A stretch of DNA of 46,245 nt from a virus. The stretch spans positions 1-46,245 of IMG/VR virus record IMGVR_UViG_3300004463_000095. The stretch is one strand, 5' to 3'. Below, piece by piece: positions 7,120-13,852 of the stretch. The notes beneath the pieces are model-generated. The model ran no database searches. It was not told the DNA's origin and was given only the letters and a program-made list of their open reading frames with translations. The first letter of the stretch is position 1, and each line of letters starts with the position of its first letter. Made by a program: the position numbers and the translations under genes.

Positions 7120-7154
7120 AAAAATGGGCTGATACCACGTTGATATCAGCCCAT
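7120..7154 (-). terminator. Intrinsic terminator of the 7172-7543 gene
   Basis: ATGGGCTGATA (7124-7134) and TATCAGCCCAT (7144-7154) form a perfect 11-bp stem with a nine-base loop. On the minus strand it is followed by TTTTTG, the classical Rho-independent arrangement, 18 bases beyond the gene's stop. Confidence 0.8.
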
Positions 7155-7171
7155 CGTTCTATCTGCCAGTG

Positions 7172-7543
7172 TTACTGCTTCGGAACCGCACCGAGAATTG
7201 CGTCGACCTGCTGCGTAGCAACTTCCTGGGGAACGCCCATTGCCACGAAATCAGCAATCATACGCTTACGACGATACGTCGGGTCAGAAAGGTCCGGCTT
7301 GCTGATACCAACAGCCTCAAGTGCAGCCTCGGTAGCTTTAGCACGAGCAGCAGCCTTACGCTTCGCGTTGACATAGCTCAGAACATCAGAATCCGACGGC
7401 CAATCGTTAGCCTTACGAATTTCCTCAGCGTCGGTATACGCTTCGAACTTACCCTCAAACGAAACTTCCTTCCGTCCATCCTGAAGTGCGATAGGCTCGC
7501 CGTATGCGCTCGAAACGCTGCCCTTGAAAGTCTCAGTCTTCAT
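7172..7543 (-). CDS. Hypothetical helical protein with its own promoter and terminator
   Basis: 123 residues from ATG 7543, chosen because GAGGA lies seven bases upstream; an upstream ATG at 7561 has no such site. The N-terminal part (MKTETFKGSVSSAYGEPIAL) looks like beta strands. The middle is a Lys/Arg/Ala-rich helix (VLSYVNAKRKAAARAKATEA), and the C-terminal part (YRRKRMIADFVAMGVPQEVA) is helical and hydrophobic. From memory, proteins with this ALNAKRKAxARA-type core occur in many environmental phages without a known function. The strong promoter, own terminator and position by the origin region suggest abundant early expression, perhaps of a DNA-associated protein; that is inference. Confidence 0.75.
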   Translation of the reverse strand: MKTETFKGSVSSAYGEPIALQDGRKEVSFEGKFEAYTDAEEIRKANDWPSDSDVLSYVNAKRKAAARAKATEAALEAVGISKPDLSDPTYRRKRMIADFVAMGVPQEVATQQVDAILGAVPKQ

Positions 7544-7598
7544 TGTCGTTTCCTCTGTCATTTGTCGGTTGCGTTATTGCTCCCGACTCAGTAAAGCG

Positions 7599-7627
7599 AT
7601 TGTCTCATGTTTGGCTTTGCTTGTCAA
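7599..7627 (-). promoter_or_regulatory. Strong sigma70-like promoter of the 7172-7543 gene
   Basis: Minus strand: TTGACA (7627-7622), exactly 17 bp, GACAAT (7604-7599). Transcription would start near 7592, about 50 bases before the ATG. The CATGAGACAAT end of the spacer and -10 is shared with the promoter at 6848-6876. Confidence 0.75.
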
Positions 7628-7630
7628 TAC

Positions 7631-7834
7631 CTATCTTGCTTCCTGCATCCAAAATTCTTTCGACCGCTTGCCTTCACCTGAACGAAGCTGAAACCGTGGT
7701 CCATCTAATACGAGTAGCATCGCATTAGGAAACGTATAACCAACAGTCATTAACGATTTAATTGCACGATTGACAGTTTTGCGCTCTGCCTGAGTCATTC
7801 GTAGAATACGCTCAGCGAGAATCATTTCGTTCAT
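7631..7834 (-). CDS. Small hypothetical protein, 67 residues
   Basis: Start chosen at ATG 7834 because GGAG lies seven bases upstream; an ATG at 7849 has none. MNEMILAERILRMTQAERKT begins a helical N-terminal half that could be a small DNA-binding fold (TQAERKTVNRAIKSLMTVGY). The C-terminal half is strand-like and basic. It is the gene nearest the control region on the minus side, a place often used for early regulators, but no clear helix-turn-helix is seen. Confidence 0.6.
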   Translation of the reverse strand: MNEMILAERILRMTQAERKTVNRAIKSLMTVGYTFPNAMLLVLDGPRFQLRSGEGKRSKEFWMQEAR

Positions 7835-7870
7835 TTCTGTAATCTCCATTTGACCGGTTAACGATGTTTG

Positions 7871-7899
7871 AACTGAGACTAGTCTATCACACGTGTCAA
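7871..7899 (-). promoter_or_regulatory. Possible promoter or operator before the leftward small genes
   Basis: A perfect minus-strand TTGACA (7899-7894) overlaps the palindrome ACACGTGT (7889-7896). At 17-bp spacing the -10 would be TCAGTT, which is poor. The palindrome over the -35 could be a repressor site. Weak evidence. Confidence 0.3.
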
Positions 7900-7983
7900 T
7901 ATGTAGGATTTACATCCTTTATTCATATCTACACATTCGAGCAGATAGAATTAGCAGATTGAATCAGATTCTCAGAAAATGAA

Positions 7984-8027
7984 TTGTACGTCGCCGAAAA
8001 TGTTCTATATCTTTTTTGTACGTCGCC
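7984..8027. repeat. 12-bp direct repeat pair TTGTACGTCGCC
   Basis: TTGTACGTCGCC occurs exactly at 7984-7995 and 8016-8027, 32 bp apart (three helical turns), in AT-rich noncoding DNA left of the inverted repeat. The spacing suits two protein dimers on one face of the DNA, as in iterons or operators. Confidence 0.6.
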
Positions 8028-8042
8028 TAATGATTGATTATG

Positions 8043-8076
8043 TTATGTTTTTATTATATTTGTATTATGTTTTTAT
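8043..8076. repeat. 12-bp direct repeat pair TTATGTTTTTAT
   Basis: TTATGTTTTTAT occurs exactly at 8043-8054 and 8065-8076, 22 bp apart (about two helical turns). The related TTATGTTTTT recurs in the T-rich tract near 8258. This could be an easily melted or bent segment of the origin region. Confidence 0.5.
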
Positions 8077-8102
8077 CAAAAACTACCAAGTTATTTTAGC
8101 CG

Positions 8103-8135
8103 TCGTTCCGGGTTCGTTCCGGGTTCGTTCCGGGT
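8103..8135 (+). repeat. Left 11-bp iteron array (three units)
   Basis: Three perfect tandem copies of TCGTTCCGGGT at 8103-8113, 8114-8124 and 8125-8135. The unit differs at two positions from the mirrored unit on the right (TCGGTTCCGGG read on the minus strand). Confidence 0.85.
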
Positions 8136-8447
8136 CTTTTCTCGGTTCCGTTTTCGCCGGAAACCGTTGACTGCTTTGGACTTGCCAACTAGGTGTATCT
8201 ACCGGTATCCCAAAGCATAGGGCGGGATGGGGTGCCGGGTTGTCGGGTGGGTTTTTCTTATGTTTTTTTTTTTATTTTTTTTCTTTAATATAATATTACA
8301 CATAATATCAGACTGTCCTCAAAAGGGGACACTTGACTCCGGCAGGGCACCTATGATACACTCCCGTCGGGTATAGGTCCATGGTCAAATCGAGACAAGT
8401 CCAATCCAGTCAATCACTTACGGCAACTGCCCGAACCCGGAAGCAGG

Positions 8448-8480
8448 CCGGAACCGACCCGGAACCGACCCGGAACCGGA
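8448..8480 (-). repeat. Right 11-bp iteron array (three units, inverted)
   Basis: Read on the minus strand, TCGGTTCCGGG is repeated in tandem three times (the last copy is incomplete at its inner end). The array mirrors the left one and ends 22 bp before the parS site. Confidence 0.85.
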
Positions 8481-8501
8481 CCTATTATTCTCAGTACAAT
8501 A

Positions 8502-8517
8502 TGTTCCACGTGAAACA
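8502..8517 (+). promoter_or_regulatory. parS: Perfect bacterial parS site
   Basis: TGTTCCACGTGAAACA matches the chromosomal parS consensus TGTTNCACGTGAAACA at all 16 positions. ParB (Spo0J) clamps load at such sites and spread; with ParA they segregate replicons. It lies between the right iteron array and the first early gene (ATG 8530) and overlaps the likely transcription start of a possible promoter with -10 TACAAT (8495-8500). I find no ParA or ParB among the phage genes, so the host ParB would be the natural ligand. The match is seen directly; the function is inferred. Confidence 0.8.
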
Positions 8518-8529
8518 ATAGAAGCTATT

Positions 8530-8748
8530 ATGAAGAAATGTTCTAAATGTAATAATATTATGAAACCTGTGATTAAAAACATCATTCGCAGACGATACAA
8601 ATCTTATAGTCGTCGTGTAGGTTACAAATGCTATAATTCAAGATGTGAAAATTTTGATAAGCTAATCACTTCAATGACTGGACGTAACCATGAGAAAACT
8701 GGATTAGCCTATCGTTTATGGATTGCTAACAATTCTGATAAGGAATAG
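8530..8748 (+). CDS. Zinc-ribbon-like protein, first gene of the early block
   Basis: 72 residues. Cys pairs CSKC (4-7) and CYNSRC (34-39) frame a basic segment (IIRRRYKSYSRRVGYK), the plan of a small zinc ribbon that could contact nucleic acid or RNA polymerase. It starts 13 bases after the parS site, so it would be the first product of the rightward transcript. Function unknown. Confidence 0.75.
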   Translation: MKKCSKCNNIMKPVIKNIIRRRYKSYSRRVGYKCYNSRCENFDKLITSMTGRNHEKTGLAYRLWIANNSDKE

Positions 8749-8752
8749 AACA

Positions 8753-9538
8753 ATGCATTCATTCATCGCAGGAACAATCGATAAGACTTCATGCTTGAAA
8801 TGTAAGCGTGACGAGATTAGCCATACTCAATACGCGCAATGCGAGGCTTGCCCGAATAAAGGAATATGCGAGATATTCAATGATATGTTATTGTGCATGT
8901 CATGTTTCACGCGCGAATCACTTGCCGGGTTGAAGAAAAAACACGAAGCGCCAAGCGATGATTCAGTCCGCGCGAATAATCCAATCCTGCCACGCATTAA
9001 GGAATCAGAATCCAATCTAGTCGAGAGATTAGCTAATAAACTTCAGGAAAATCATATCGACGCAGCAAGCGATTACTTCAATGCTGAAACCGTCCAATTG
9101 ACAGAATTAGAACAGAAATACATAAATGATCAATCAATACCTGCTGACAAAAGGTATTACGAGTTTGCTAAAGTGGTAGCATCAGAGCATGAAAGACTCA
9201 AGCCTATCCTATTTGAAGCTATCGACGTGCAAGTAGAAATTATGTCGAAGCAGCGGGCGCAAACGGTATACTTGAATACCATTGCTAACAAACTCAGATT
9301 AGAAGAACGTGCTGAGTTTAAGATTAAGGATATCGAGTATCAGCCTAAGCAGGCGCCAGTCAAAGTTAAGCAAGTTAAGCAGACTCCAATCGAGAGACTT
9401 GCCGAGCAATATGCTAAGAGTTTAGGCATTCCATTAGAGCAAGCGAAGCAAATGGTTCAAAATCTGATTAAGGAAAATAAAGCACAATGCAGTTGCGCGG
9501 AAACGCCGGGATTGTGCAAAGCGCATCCTGCGTCATAG
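8753..9538 (+). CDS. Cys-rich N-domain with helical body, unknown function
   Basis: 261 residues from ATG 8753, chosen for AAGGA eight bases upstream; the frame is open further upstream but without a ribosome binding site. Eight cysteines in the N-terminal 60 residues (CLKC, CEAC, GICE, CMSC) suggest a two-zinc treble-clef or ribbon domain. The rest is charged and helical (LEQKYINDQSIPADKRYYEF, ERLAEQYAKSLG) and ends with a further Cys cluster (CSCAETPGLCKAH). No enzyme motif is seen. Early position suggests regulation of host or phage expression. Confidence 0.75.
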   Translation: MHSFIAGTIDKTSCLKCKRDEISHTQYAQCEACPNKGICEIFNDMLLCMSCFTRESLAGLKKKHEAPSDDSVRANNPILPRIKESESNLVERLANKLQENHIDAASDYFNAETVQLTELEQKYINDQSIPADKRYYEFAKVVASEHERLKPILFEAIDVQVEIMSKQRAQTVYLNTIANKLRLEERAEFKIKDIEYQPKQAPVKVKQVKQTPIERLAEQYAKSLGIPLEQAKQMVQNLIKENKAQCSCAETPGLCKAHPAS

Positions 9539-9558
9539 TATTAGAACAGGTGATTATC

Positions 9559-9702
9559 ATGTTCCACTTAGGATATTACACTAATCGATATGCTGGATGG
9601 TATAGTGTGATTCATTTTCATGATTCTATGGATTTGATTCATTGGCTGAAAGATAATGCCAAGCATATCGATGGCGCTATCGATTTTATTTCGTTCAAAT
9701 AG
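9559..9702 (+). CDS. Small hypothetical protein, 47 residues
   Basis: ATG 9559 is preceded by CAGGTGA. The product (MFHLGYYTNRYAGWYSVIHF onward) is aromatic-rich and shows a pattern similar to the next gene (a strand, then a helix, then a short strand), so the two may be distant relatives. Function unknown. Confidence 0.6.
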   Translation: MFHLGYYTNRYAGWYSVIHFHDSMDLIHWLKDNAKHIDGAIDFISFK

Positions 9703-9711
9703 GAGTATATA

Positions 9712-9918
9712 ATGTTTACAGTATTCCAGATTAATCCTAGCAATTGGGGAAAGATTCGTCCATTGTTTACCGGGCGCTACTCCGAATCAATCGACGCGAT
9801 TAAACATCTAATCGATAATAAGAATTGGGATATTGAACATATTGGACTATTCGATTGTACGAATGGACGGTGGGCATCATTCAATTTGATGCGTCTTGAT
9901 GTTGATATCTCGGAATAA
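9712..9918 (+). CDS. Small hypothetical protein, 68 residues
   Basis: Strong ribosome binding site (AGGAG). The product has a strand, helix, strand pattern (MFTVFQINPSNWGKIRPLFT, IDAIKHLIDN, HIGLFDCTNGRWASFNLMRL). Its stop overlaps the next start (TAATG). Not recognised. Confidence 0.7.
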   Translation: MFTVFQINPSNWGKIRPLFTGRYSESIDAIKHLIDNKNWDIEHIGLFDCTNGRWASFNLMRLDVDISE

Positions 9919-10127
9919 TGGTTGTGAGTAGTATTATGAATTTGTTAGAAAAGATTGAGAAACACATGGACATATTGAATAGAGAACGAAAAGTTAGATG
10001 GATTGTTCGTTGGACATACAATGATAAGAATTATGCCGAAGGCTATGAATTTCATATGTTGGCTATCAGGAAGCAATTAATTCTTCAGGAAGTTGGTATT
10101 GAGTCTATCATTGAGTGTGCCCGCTAA
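9918..10127 (+). CDS. Small hypothetical protein, up to 69 residues
   Basis: ATG 9918 overlaps the upstream stop by one base; an internal ATG seven codons in is an alternative start. Helical N-terminus (IMNLLEKIEKHMDILN) followed by strands (VRWIVRWTYNDKNYAEGYEF). Function unknown. Confidence 0.65.
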   Translation: MVVSSIMNLLEKIEKHMDILNRERKVRWIVRWTYNDKNYAEGYEFHMLAIRKQLILQEVGIESIIECAR

Positions 10128-10144
10128 CGCGGTAAAGAATTATC

Positions 10145-10324
10145 ATGCATAAATGTAATAGTCACATGGAATGGTTAGAAAACGTACATTATATGTGCTC
10201 ATGTGGTCATGTCGAATGGGCACATTATTCAAATGGACGTTGCGCACATTGCAATTGCACTAGTTATAAGGGTGAAGAAAGACCACTAACAGAATACGAA
10301 ATTAAGCAAAAATCGGAGAAATAA
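10145..10324 (+). CDS. Small zinc-ribbon protein, 59 residues
   Basis: ATG 10145, TAA 10322-10324. Cysteines and histidines are densely placed (MCSCGHVEWAH, CAHCNC), suggesting a zinc-binding knuckle of the CxC...CxxCxC type. The tail is charged (KGEERPLTEYEIKQK). Its fit into the compact gene order between neighbouring genes supports it. Confidence 0.6.
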   Translation: MHKCNSHMEWLENVHYMCSCGHVEWAHYSNGRCAHCNCTSYKGEERPLTEYEIKQKSEK

Positions 10325-10327
10325 ATC

Positions 10328-10654
10328 ATGATGTCAAAAAGTGATTGGTTTGGAATTAAGCCTAAGACGTATCATGTCAGTGTCACATATGCTGACATTG
10401 AAAATGGTATTGTAGGTCAATCTACATGCTGTCCTATTGCACTAGCAGTTTGTAGAACTTTAGGTTTTAATTCGGAAGAAGGCTGTATTGAAGTAGATAG
10501 TAACATTTCATTAGTTGGTAGTGATTATAGCGTTTATACCACAACTGATCTTTTCAAATTTATTGACAGATTCGATAAGAGATTAGATGTTTATCCTTTT
10601 GAATTTGATATAGAGATTGATTACAGAGAAAATGATTGCGACTACGATTATTAA
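10328..10654 (+). CDS. Conserved small phage protein with CPIALA motif
   Basis: 108 residues. GGAG lies nine bases before the double ATG. The segment TYADIENGIVGQSTCCPIAL resembles a short motif (xxCPIAxA) that I recall in many small phage early proteins of unknown function. The C-terminus is very acidic (FEFDIEIDYREND). A long nested hairpin follows the stop. Confidence 0.7.
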   Translation: MMSKSDWFGIKPKTYHVSVTYADIENGIVGQSTCCPIALAVCRTLGFNSEEGCIEVDSNISLVGSDYSVYTTTDLFKFIDRFDKRLDVYPFEFDIEIDYRENDCDYDY

Positions 10655-10721
10655 GCATTTATAACATGCTTCGCTTCATTCATTCAGTTATCACGAAGCG
10701 AAGCATGATACAAGTGCTTAA
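10651..10721 (+). other. Long nested hairpin between early genes
   Basis: CATGCTTCGCTTC (10665-10677) pairs perfectly over 13 bp with GAAGCGAAGCATG (10695-10707), loop 17 bases. An outer stem TTAAGCA (10651-10657)/TGCTTAA (10715-10721) encloses it. No U-run follows, so it is more likely an RNA processing or stability element, or a protein site in DNA, than an intrinsic terminator. Confidence 0.6.
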
Positions 10722-10739
10722 TACTATACAGAGGTTATC

Positions 10740-10907
10740 ATGAAAGTATTCGAATTAATCGAAAAATTAAACAAGCTAACTGATGCTCAGAAATTGATGG
10801 ATGTTTGTAGTGAAGATTATGAGAATGGACTTTATACCATAGAAATTGTAGAAGAAGTTCCAGATTATTCAAGTAGTAGAAAAGTACAAATCATCGTTCT
10901 CAAATAA
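10740..10907 (+). CDS. Small acidic hypothetical protein, 55 residues
   Basis: ATG 10740 with GAGG six bases upstream, TAA 10905-10907. MKVFELIEKLNKLTDAQKLM begins an amphipathic helix, followed by an acidic loop and a C-terminal strand (KVQIIVLK). Resembles short unassigned phage early proteins. No function assigned. Confidence 0.6.
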   Translation: MKVFELIEKLNKLTDAQKLMDVCSEDYENGLYTIEIVEEVPDYSSSRKVQIIVLK

Positions 10908-10941
10908 CAAACAACAACATACAACAACAAGGAAACAGACA

Positions 10942-11130
10942 ATGAAGCACAAACTAGTAATTGAAATGATAGTCGAACATAATGGTTCATGCGAAATGAG
11001 AGAATTAGCTGACATGTTTGAATTAGAATTGGAACAACATAATCCTGTGCTCTTAACCGAAGGTCCAGATGATTTTGGTGCAACATCATATAAAGTCGAA
11101 TCAATTAGTATCGAAGCGGTGGAGAATTAA
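10942..11130 (+). CDS. Small acidic hypothetical protein, 62 residues
   Basis: AAGGA lies nine bases upstream of ATG 10942 after an A/C-rich leader. The first half could be a small winged-helix-like fold (KLVIEMIVEHNGSCEMRELA DMFELE), and the second is acidic. Directly precedes the SprT-SNF2 gene by two bases. Confidence 0.65.
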   Translation: MKHKLVIEMIVEHNGSCEMRELADMFELELEQHNPVLLTEGPDDFGATSYKVESISIEAVEN

Positions 11131-11132
11131 TC

Positions 11133-13391
11133 ATGCGCCGCGATGACGCCACAAAATTCCTGAGAGAGCTATTAGATACTCATGGACTAAATGATTGGAG
11201 AATTAAAGTCAGCACGAATATGCCCTCTTTAGGAAAATGCAGGGAAAGCGACAAAACAATATATCTCAATGGACTAGCAATCGATAGTCATCCAGACGTA
11301 GAAGTTTTAGACACAATCAAGCATGAAGTAGCACATGCTATCGTAGGATGTAGACAACAGCATAACCAAGTATGGCGCGCCAAAGCACAGGAATTAGGTT
11401 GTACTGGTAACATCTGCGGACCTGCGCTTGATGATAAAGTTCTAGAAGCGATGCGAAGCGGCGACCTAGTAGAAGTAACATTTGAGAAAGTAATCGAGAA
11501 ACAGATAATTGAGAACGAAGTAATCAAGCCGAAATACAATATCAAGAGACTACAGGAAGAATGTCCAGTATGTGGTAAGGTCGCCAAAGAGAAATCATCA
11601 TTTACTGGCGTTGTTACATTAGAGGATTACACCTGTGCAAATTCTCATAAATGGACTGATGTTGTTATTCGTTCTGCTGTTACTGCACAACAAGGAGTAA
11701 GACGCGGTCGGAAGAAGAAAGTAATCGAACAAGTCGTAATGTGTAAGAAATGTAATACACCTGCGATTAAGCGAGAGAATGAGCGCGAAGTAGATAGGAA
11801 GTTTATTACGTTAGAGTGTTTTCATTTAATCGTCAAGGATATTCCTCGCGCGACACCATTCGAGAAATTCATTTCAGCCGATGCGGACCCGGAATGTGAA
11901 CACGAATGGAATTATACAAAGTGTTTCCATTGCAAAGCTAAAAAGTTGTATCCATTTCAAGTAGAAGGCGCGCGCTTCCTAGAACATGCGACTGCCGTCA
12001 ATAGAGGTGGAGCACTGTTTGATGAAATGGGTTTAGGAAAAACAATTCAACCATTAGCATTCTTTAAGTATCATCCTGAAAAGTTGCCATGTCTATGGGT
12101 TACTAAATCAGGAAGCAAGTTTCAACACGCCAAAGAAATTGTAGACTGGCTAGGCTATGAATATCTTCCGATGATTATTCATACGTCTAAGGACACATTG
12201 CTTCCGGGATGCAAATTCTATATCGCATCCTACGATATTTTCAGAAAATTCGACCTAAAGAAGTTCAAAGAAGCGGGAATTAAAACGCTAGTTTTAGACG
12301 AGTGTCAGCAGATTAAGAATCCTGATGCAGCTAGGACTCAGGGCGTTAGAACTGTTGCTAAGATGGTGGAGACTACAATTCCTACCAGTGGAACACCATG
12401 GAAGAATCGTGGTAGTGAATTATATGTCGCACTGAACATGTTGGACCCTCGAAGATTCTATAGTCTAGAATCATTCAAGAAGAATTGGGTCGATACATAT
12501 TGGGAAGGTAATAAGGAAAAAGAAGGCGGTATCCTTAATCCTCAAAGATTCAAAGAGTATACTAAGGATATCATGATTCGTCGTGAAAGAAAAATCGTAA
12601 TGCCGGAGCTACCGCTCATTAATAGAACTAGGCAACTCGTGCGCGTGCCGGAACAATATCGCGAAAGCTATAACGTCGCACTCGATAATCTAGTAGATAA
12701 ATTCAATAAAGCACTATTAGAAGGCACTGAGAATAGTTTTGCCATGGCAGGCCAAACTATGGTAGTGCTAAATCAGATGAATCATATCATCGGATTAGCG
12801 AAGGTGCCTCAAACTGTTGAATATGTGAAAGAATTCTTAGAAGATACTACTGATGAAAAGATTGTAGTATTTGTTGAGAATATCGATGTTGGTTCCGCAA
12901 TCGAGTTAGCAATTAAAGAATATCGCGATAGCAATGAAAGAGACTGCGATGATTTCAAAGTAATGCGCCTAGAAGGCGGAATGCCTGCGCAAAAAAGATA
13001 TGAGATTCAAACAGAGTTTAACGCTACTAAGAAATGTGTATTGATTGCTTCTACTAAAAGTAGTGGTGAAGGTCTGAATTTACAGAGTGGTTTTAGATGT
13101 GTAATGCATCAAAGGCAATGGAATCCTGCTAATGAGGAACAGGCCGAAGGTCGATTTATCAGAATTGGTCAAATGAGTCAGACAGTAGACGCAGTTTACA
13201 TGCATGGAGATGATAGCGTAGATACTAAGTTTGATAGAATAGTAGAACGCAAGCGCGCCCAATTCCATAAAGCAATGAATACGGGCGAAGCCCCAGCCTG
13301 GAAAGAAACTGATATGATTATGGAATTGGTTCAGGAATTGGTCCATGATAGAATGCGCGAGCGCGCGCAACGTACTAAGAGGAGTGCATAA
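11133..13391 (+). CDS. SprT-like metalloprotease fused to a SNF2-family helicase
   Basis: 752 residues. Domain 1 (about 1-95) is SprT/Spartan-like: HEVAH at 64-68 gives the zinc-binding HExxH, with His77 in the following HNQVWRAKAQELG segment as the usual third ligand. Residues about 140-270 hold three Cys-rich ribbons (CPVC...CAN.H; CKKC...CFH; CEHE...CFHC). Domain 2 (about 275-720) is a SNF2/superfamily 2 ATPase: EMGLGKT (298-304), LVLDECQQ (386-393, the DExH-type motif II), SGTPW (419-423), then the C-terminal lobe with GEGLNLQ and QAEGRFIRIGQ. SprT-type proteases cut proteins crosslinked to DNA, and SNF2 motors remodel protein-DNA complexes. A fused enzyme could clear proteins from replicating phage DNA. 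GGAG before ATG 11133 fixes the start. Confidence 0.9.
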   Translation: MRRDDATKFLRELLDTHGLNDWRIKVSTNMPSLGKCRESDKTIYLNGLAIDSHPDVEVLDTIKHEVAHAIVGCRQQHNQVWRAKAQELGCTGNICGPALDDKVLEAMRSGDLVEVTFEKVIEKQIIENEVIKPKYNIKRLQEECPVCGKVAKEKSSFTGVVTLEDYTCANSHKWTDVVIRSAVTAQQGVRRGRKKKVIEQVVMCKKCNTPAIKRENEREVDRKFITLECFHLIVKDIPRATPFEKFISADADPECEHEWNYTKCFHCKAKKLYPFQVEGARFLEHATAVNRGGALFDEMGLGKTIQPLAFFKYHPEKLPCLWVTKSGSKFQHAKEIVDWLGYEYLPMIIHTSKDTLLPGCKFYIASYDIFRKFDLKKFKEAGIKTLVLDECQQIKNPDAARTQGVRTVAKMVETTIPTSGTPWKNRGSELYVALNMLDPRRFYSLESFKKNWVDTYWEGNKEKEGGILNPQRFKEYTKDIMIRRERKIVMPELPLINRTRQLVRVPEQYRESYNVALDNLVDKFNKALLEGTENSFAMAGQTMVVLNQMNHIIGLAKVPQTVEYVKEFLEDTTDEKIVVFVENIDVGSAIELAIKEYRDSNERDCDDFKVMRLEGGMPAQKRYEIQTEFNATKKCVLIASTKSSGEGLNLQSGFRCVMHQRQWNPANEEQAEGRFIRIGQMSQTVDAVYMHGDDSVDTKFDRIVERKRAQFHKAMNTGEAPAWKETDMIMELVQELVHDRMRERAQRTKRSA

Positions 13392-13394
13392 TTT

Positions 13395-13622
13395 ATGGCA
13401 ACTGTAGATAGTAAAAATACAATTGATAAGCTAATTGAGAATGATGGATATTTTGAAGATGACCCACGCGCGCACATGATTGTAGAATATACGAATGCTT
13501 ATGGAACTAGGACATGGGGCGTAACGTGGTCTAACGAGTCGCCCGAGCGGCGCGAAAGATATCTAATCGAATCTAAGTATGTAAAAGGACCAAAGGTTAT
13601 TTGGAAGGCTGTGATAAACTAA
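13395..13622 (+). CDS. Hypothetical protein, 75 residues
   Basis: Three bases after the helicase stop. The body (HMIVEYTNAYGTRTWGVTWS, PERRERYLIESKYVKGPKVI) suggests a small beta-rich fold. Its stop overlaps the next start (TAATG). Not recognised. Confidence 0.7.
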   Translation: MATVDSKNTIDKLIENDGYFEDDPRAHMIVEYTNAYGTRTWGVTWSNESPERRERYLIESKYVKGPKVIWKAVIN

Positions 13623-13852
13623 TGACTGATTTAGAAATTGCCAAGTATCAGTACTTCATGATGAAGAAAATGTGCCGAGAAGTGCAGGGAACATTGCATC
13701 ACGTGACTAATATGCATTATAGTGATAGACATATAGGCGATCTAGAGGATTGTAAAGAACAGAGTTGTCAGCAGTTTTGGAAAACTATGAAAGATTTGGA
13801 TGATTTGCCTGCGGCTATTAAACGTAATGAAGTGAAGGGACAAAGAGAATGA
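13622..13852 (+). CDS. Hypothetical protein, 76 residues
   Basis: Start at ATG 13622, coupled to the upstream stop; a longer reading from 13601 would overlap the previous gene without a ribosome binding site. Helical with His and Met/Cys residues (QYFMMKKMCREVQGTLHHVT). Function unknown. Confidence 0.65.
   Translation: MTDLEIAKYQYFMMKKMCREVQGTLHHVTNMHYSDRHIGDLEDCKEQSCQQFWKTMKDLDDLPAAIKRNEVKGQRE

Larger units (their letters stand above)
8103..8480. other. Candidate replication origin: inverted repeat with 11-bp iterons around a T-rich core
   Basis: Left arm: three tandem TCGTTCCGGGT units (8103-8135), a degenerate unit near 8142, then TTGACTGCTTTGGACTTG (8167-8184). Right arm, mirrored: CAAGTCCAATCCAGTCAA (8396-8413; 16 of 18 match as the inverse), a degenerate unit near 8432, then three ACCCGGAACCG-type units (8448-8480). 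The distances between elements agree within about two bases in the two arms. The core (8185-8395) has a T-rich run (8252-8300) and AT-rich DNA to about 8310, a stem TGCTTTGG/CCAAAGCA (8172-8217) and a small hairpin TGTCC/GGACA (8314-8331). Iterons plus an AT-rich melting tract between divergent gene blocks is the usual build of a phage or plasmid origin. No gene is seen from 7835 to 8529. Confidence 0.6.

Noticed and set aside
7124-7138. Start of the 6899 gene at 7138
   Set aside because: It would begin inside the terminator hairpin; ATG 7096 has a good ribosome binding site.
8103-8480. CRISPR-like array
   Set aside because: Repeat units are 11 bp and directly tandem with no spacers; they are iteron-like.
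8903-8911. TGTTTCACG, half of a parS site inside the second early gene
   Set aside because: Only nine bases match and the other half (CGCGAAT) does not. It encodes Cys-Phe-Thr within a supported gene, so chance is likely.
13698-13709. CACGTG core near 13700 as a second parS
   Set aside because: The flanks (GCAT and ACTAA) do not fit TGTT and AACA. Only the 6-bp core matches.
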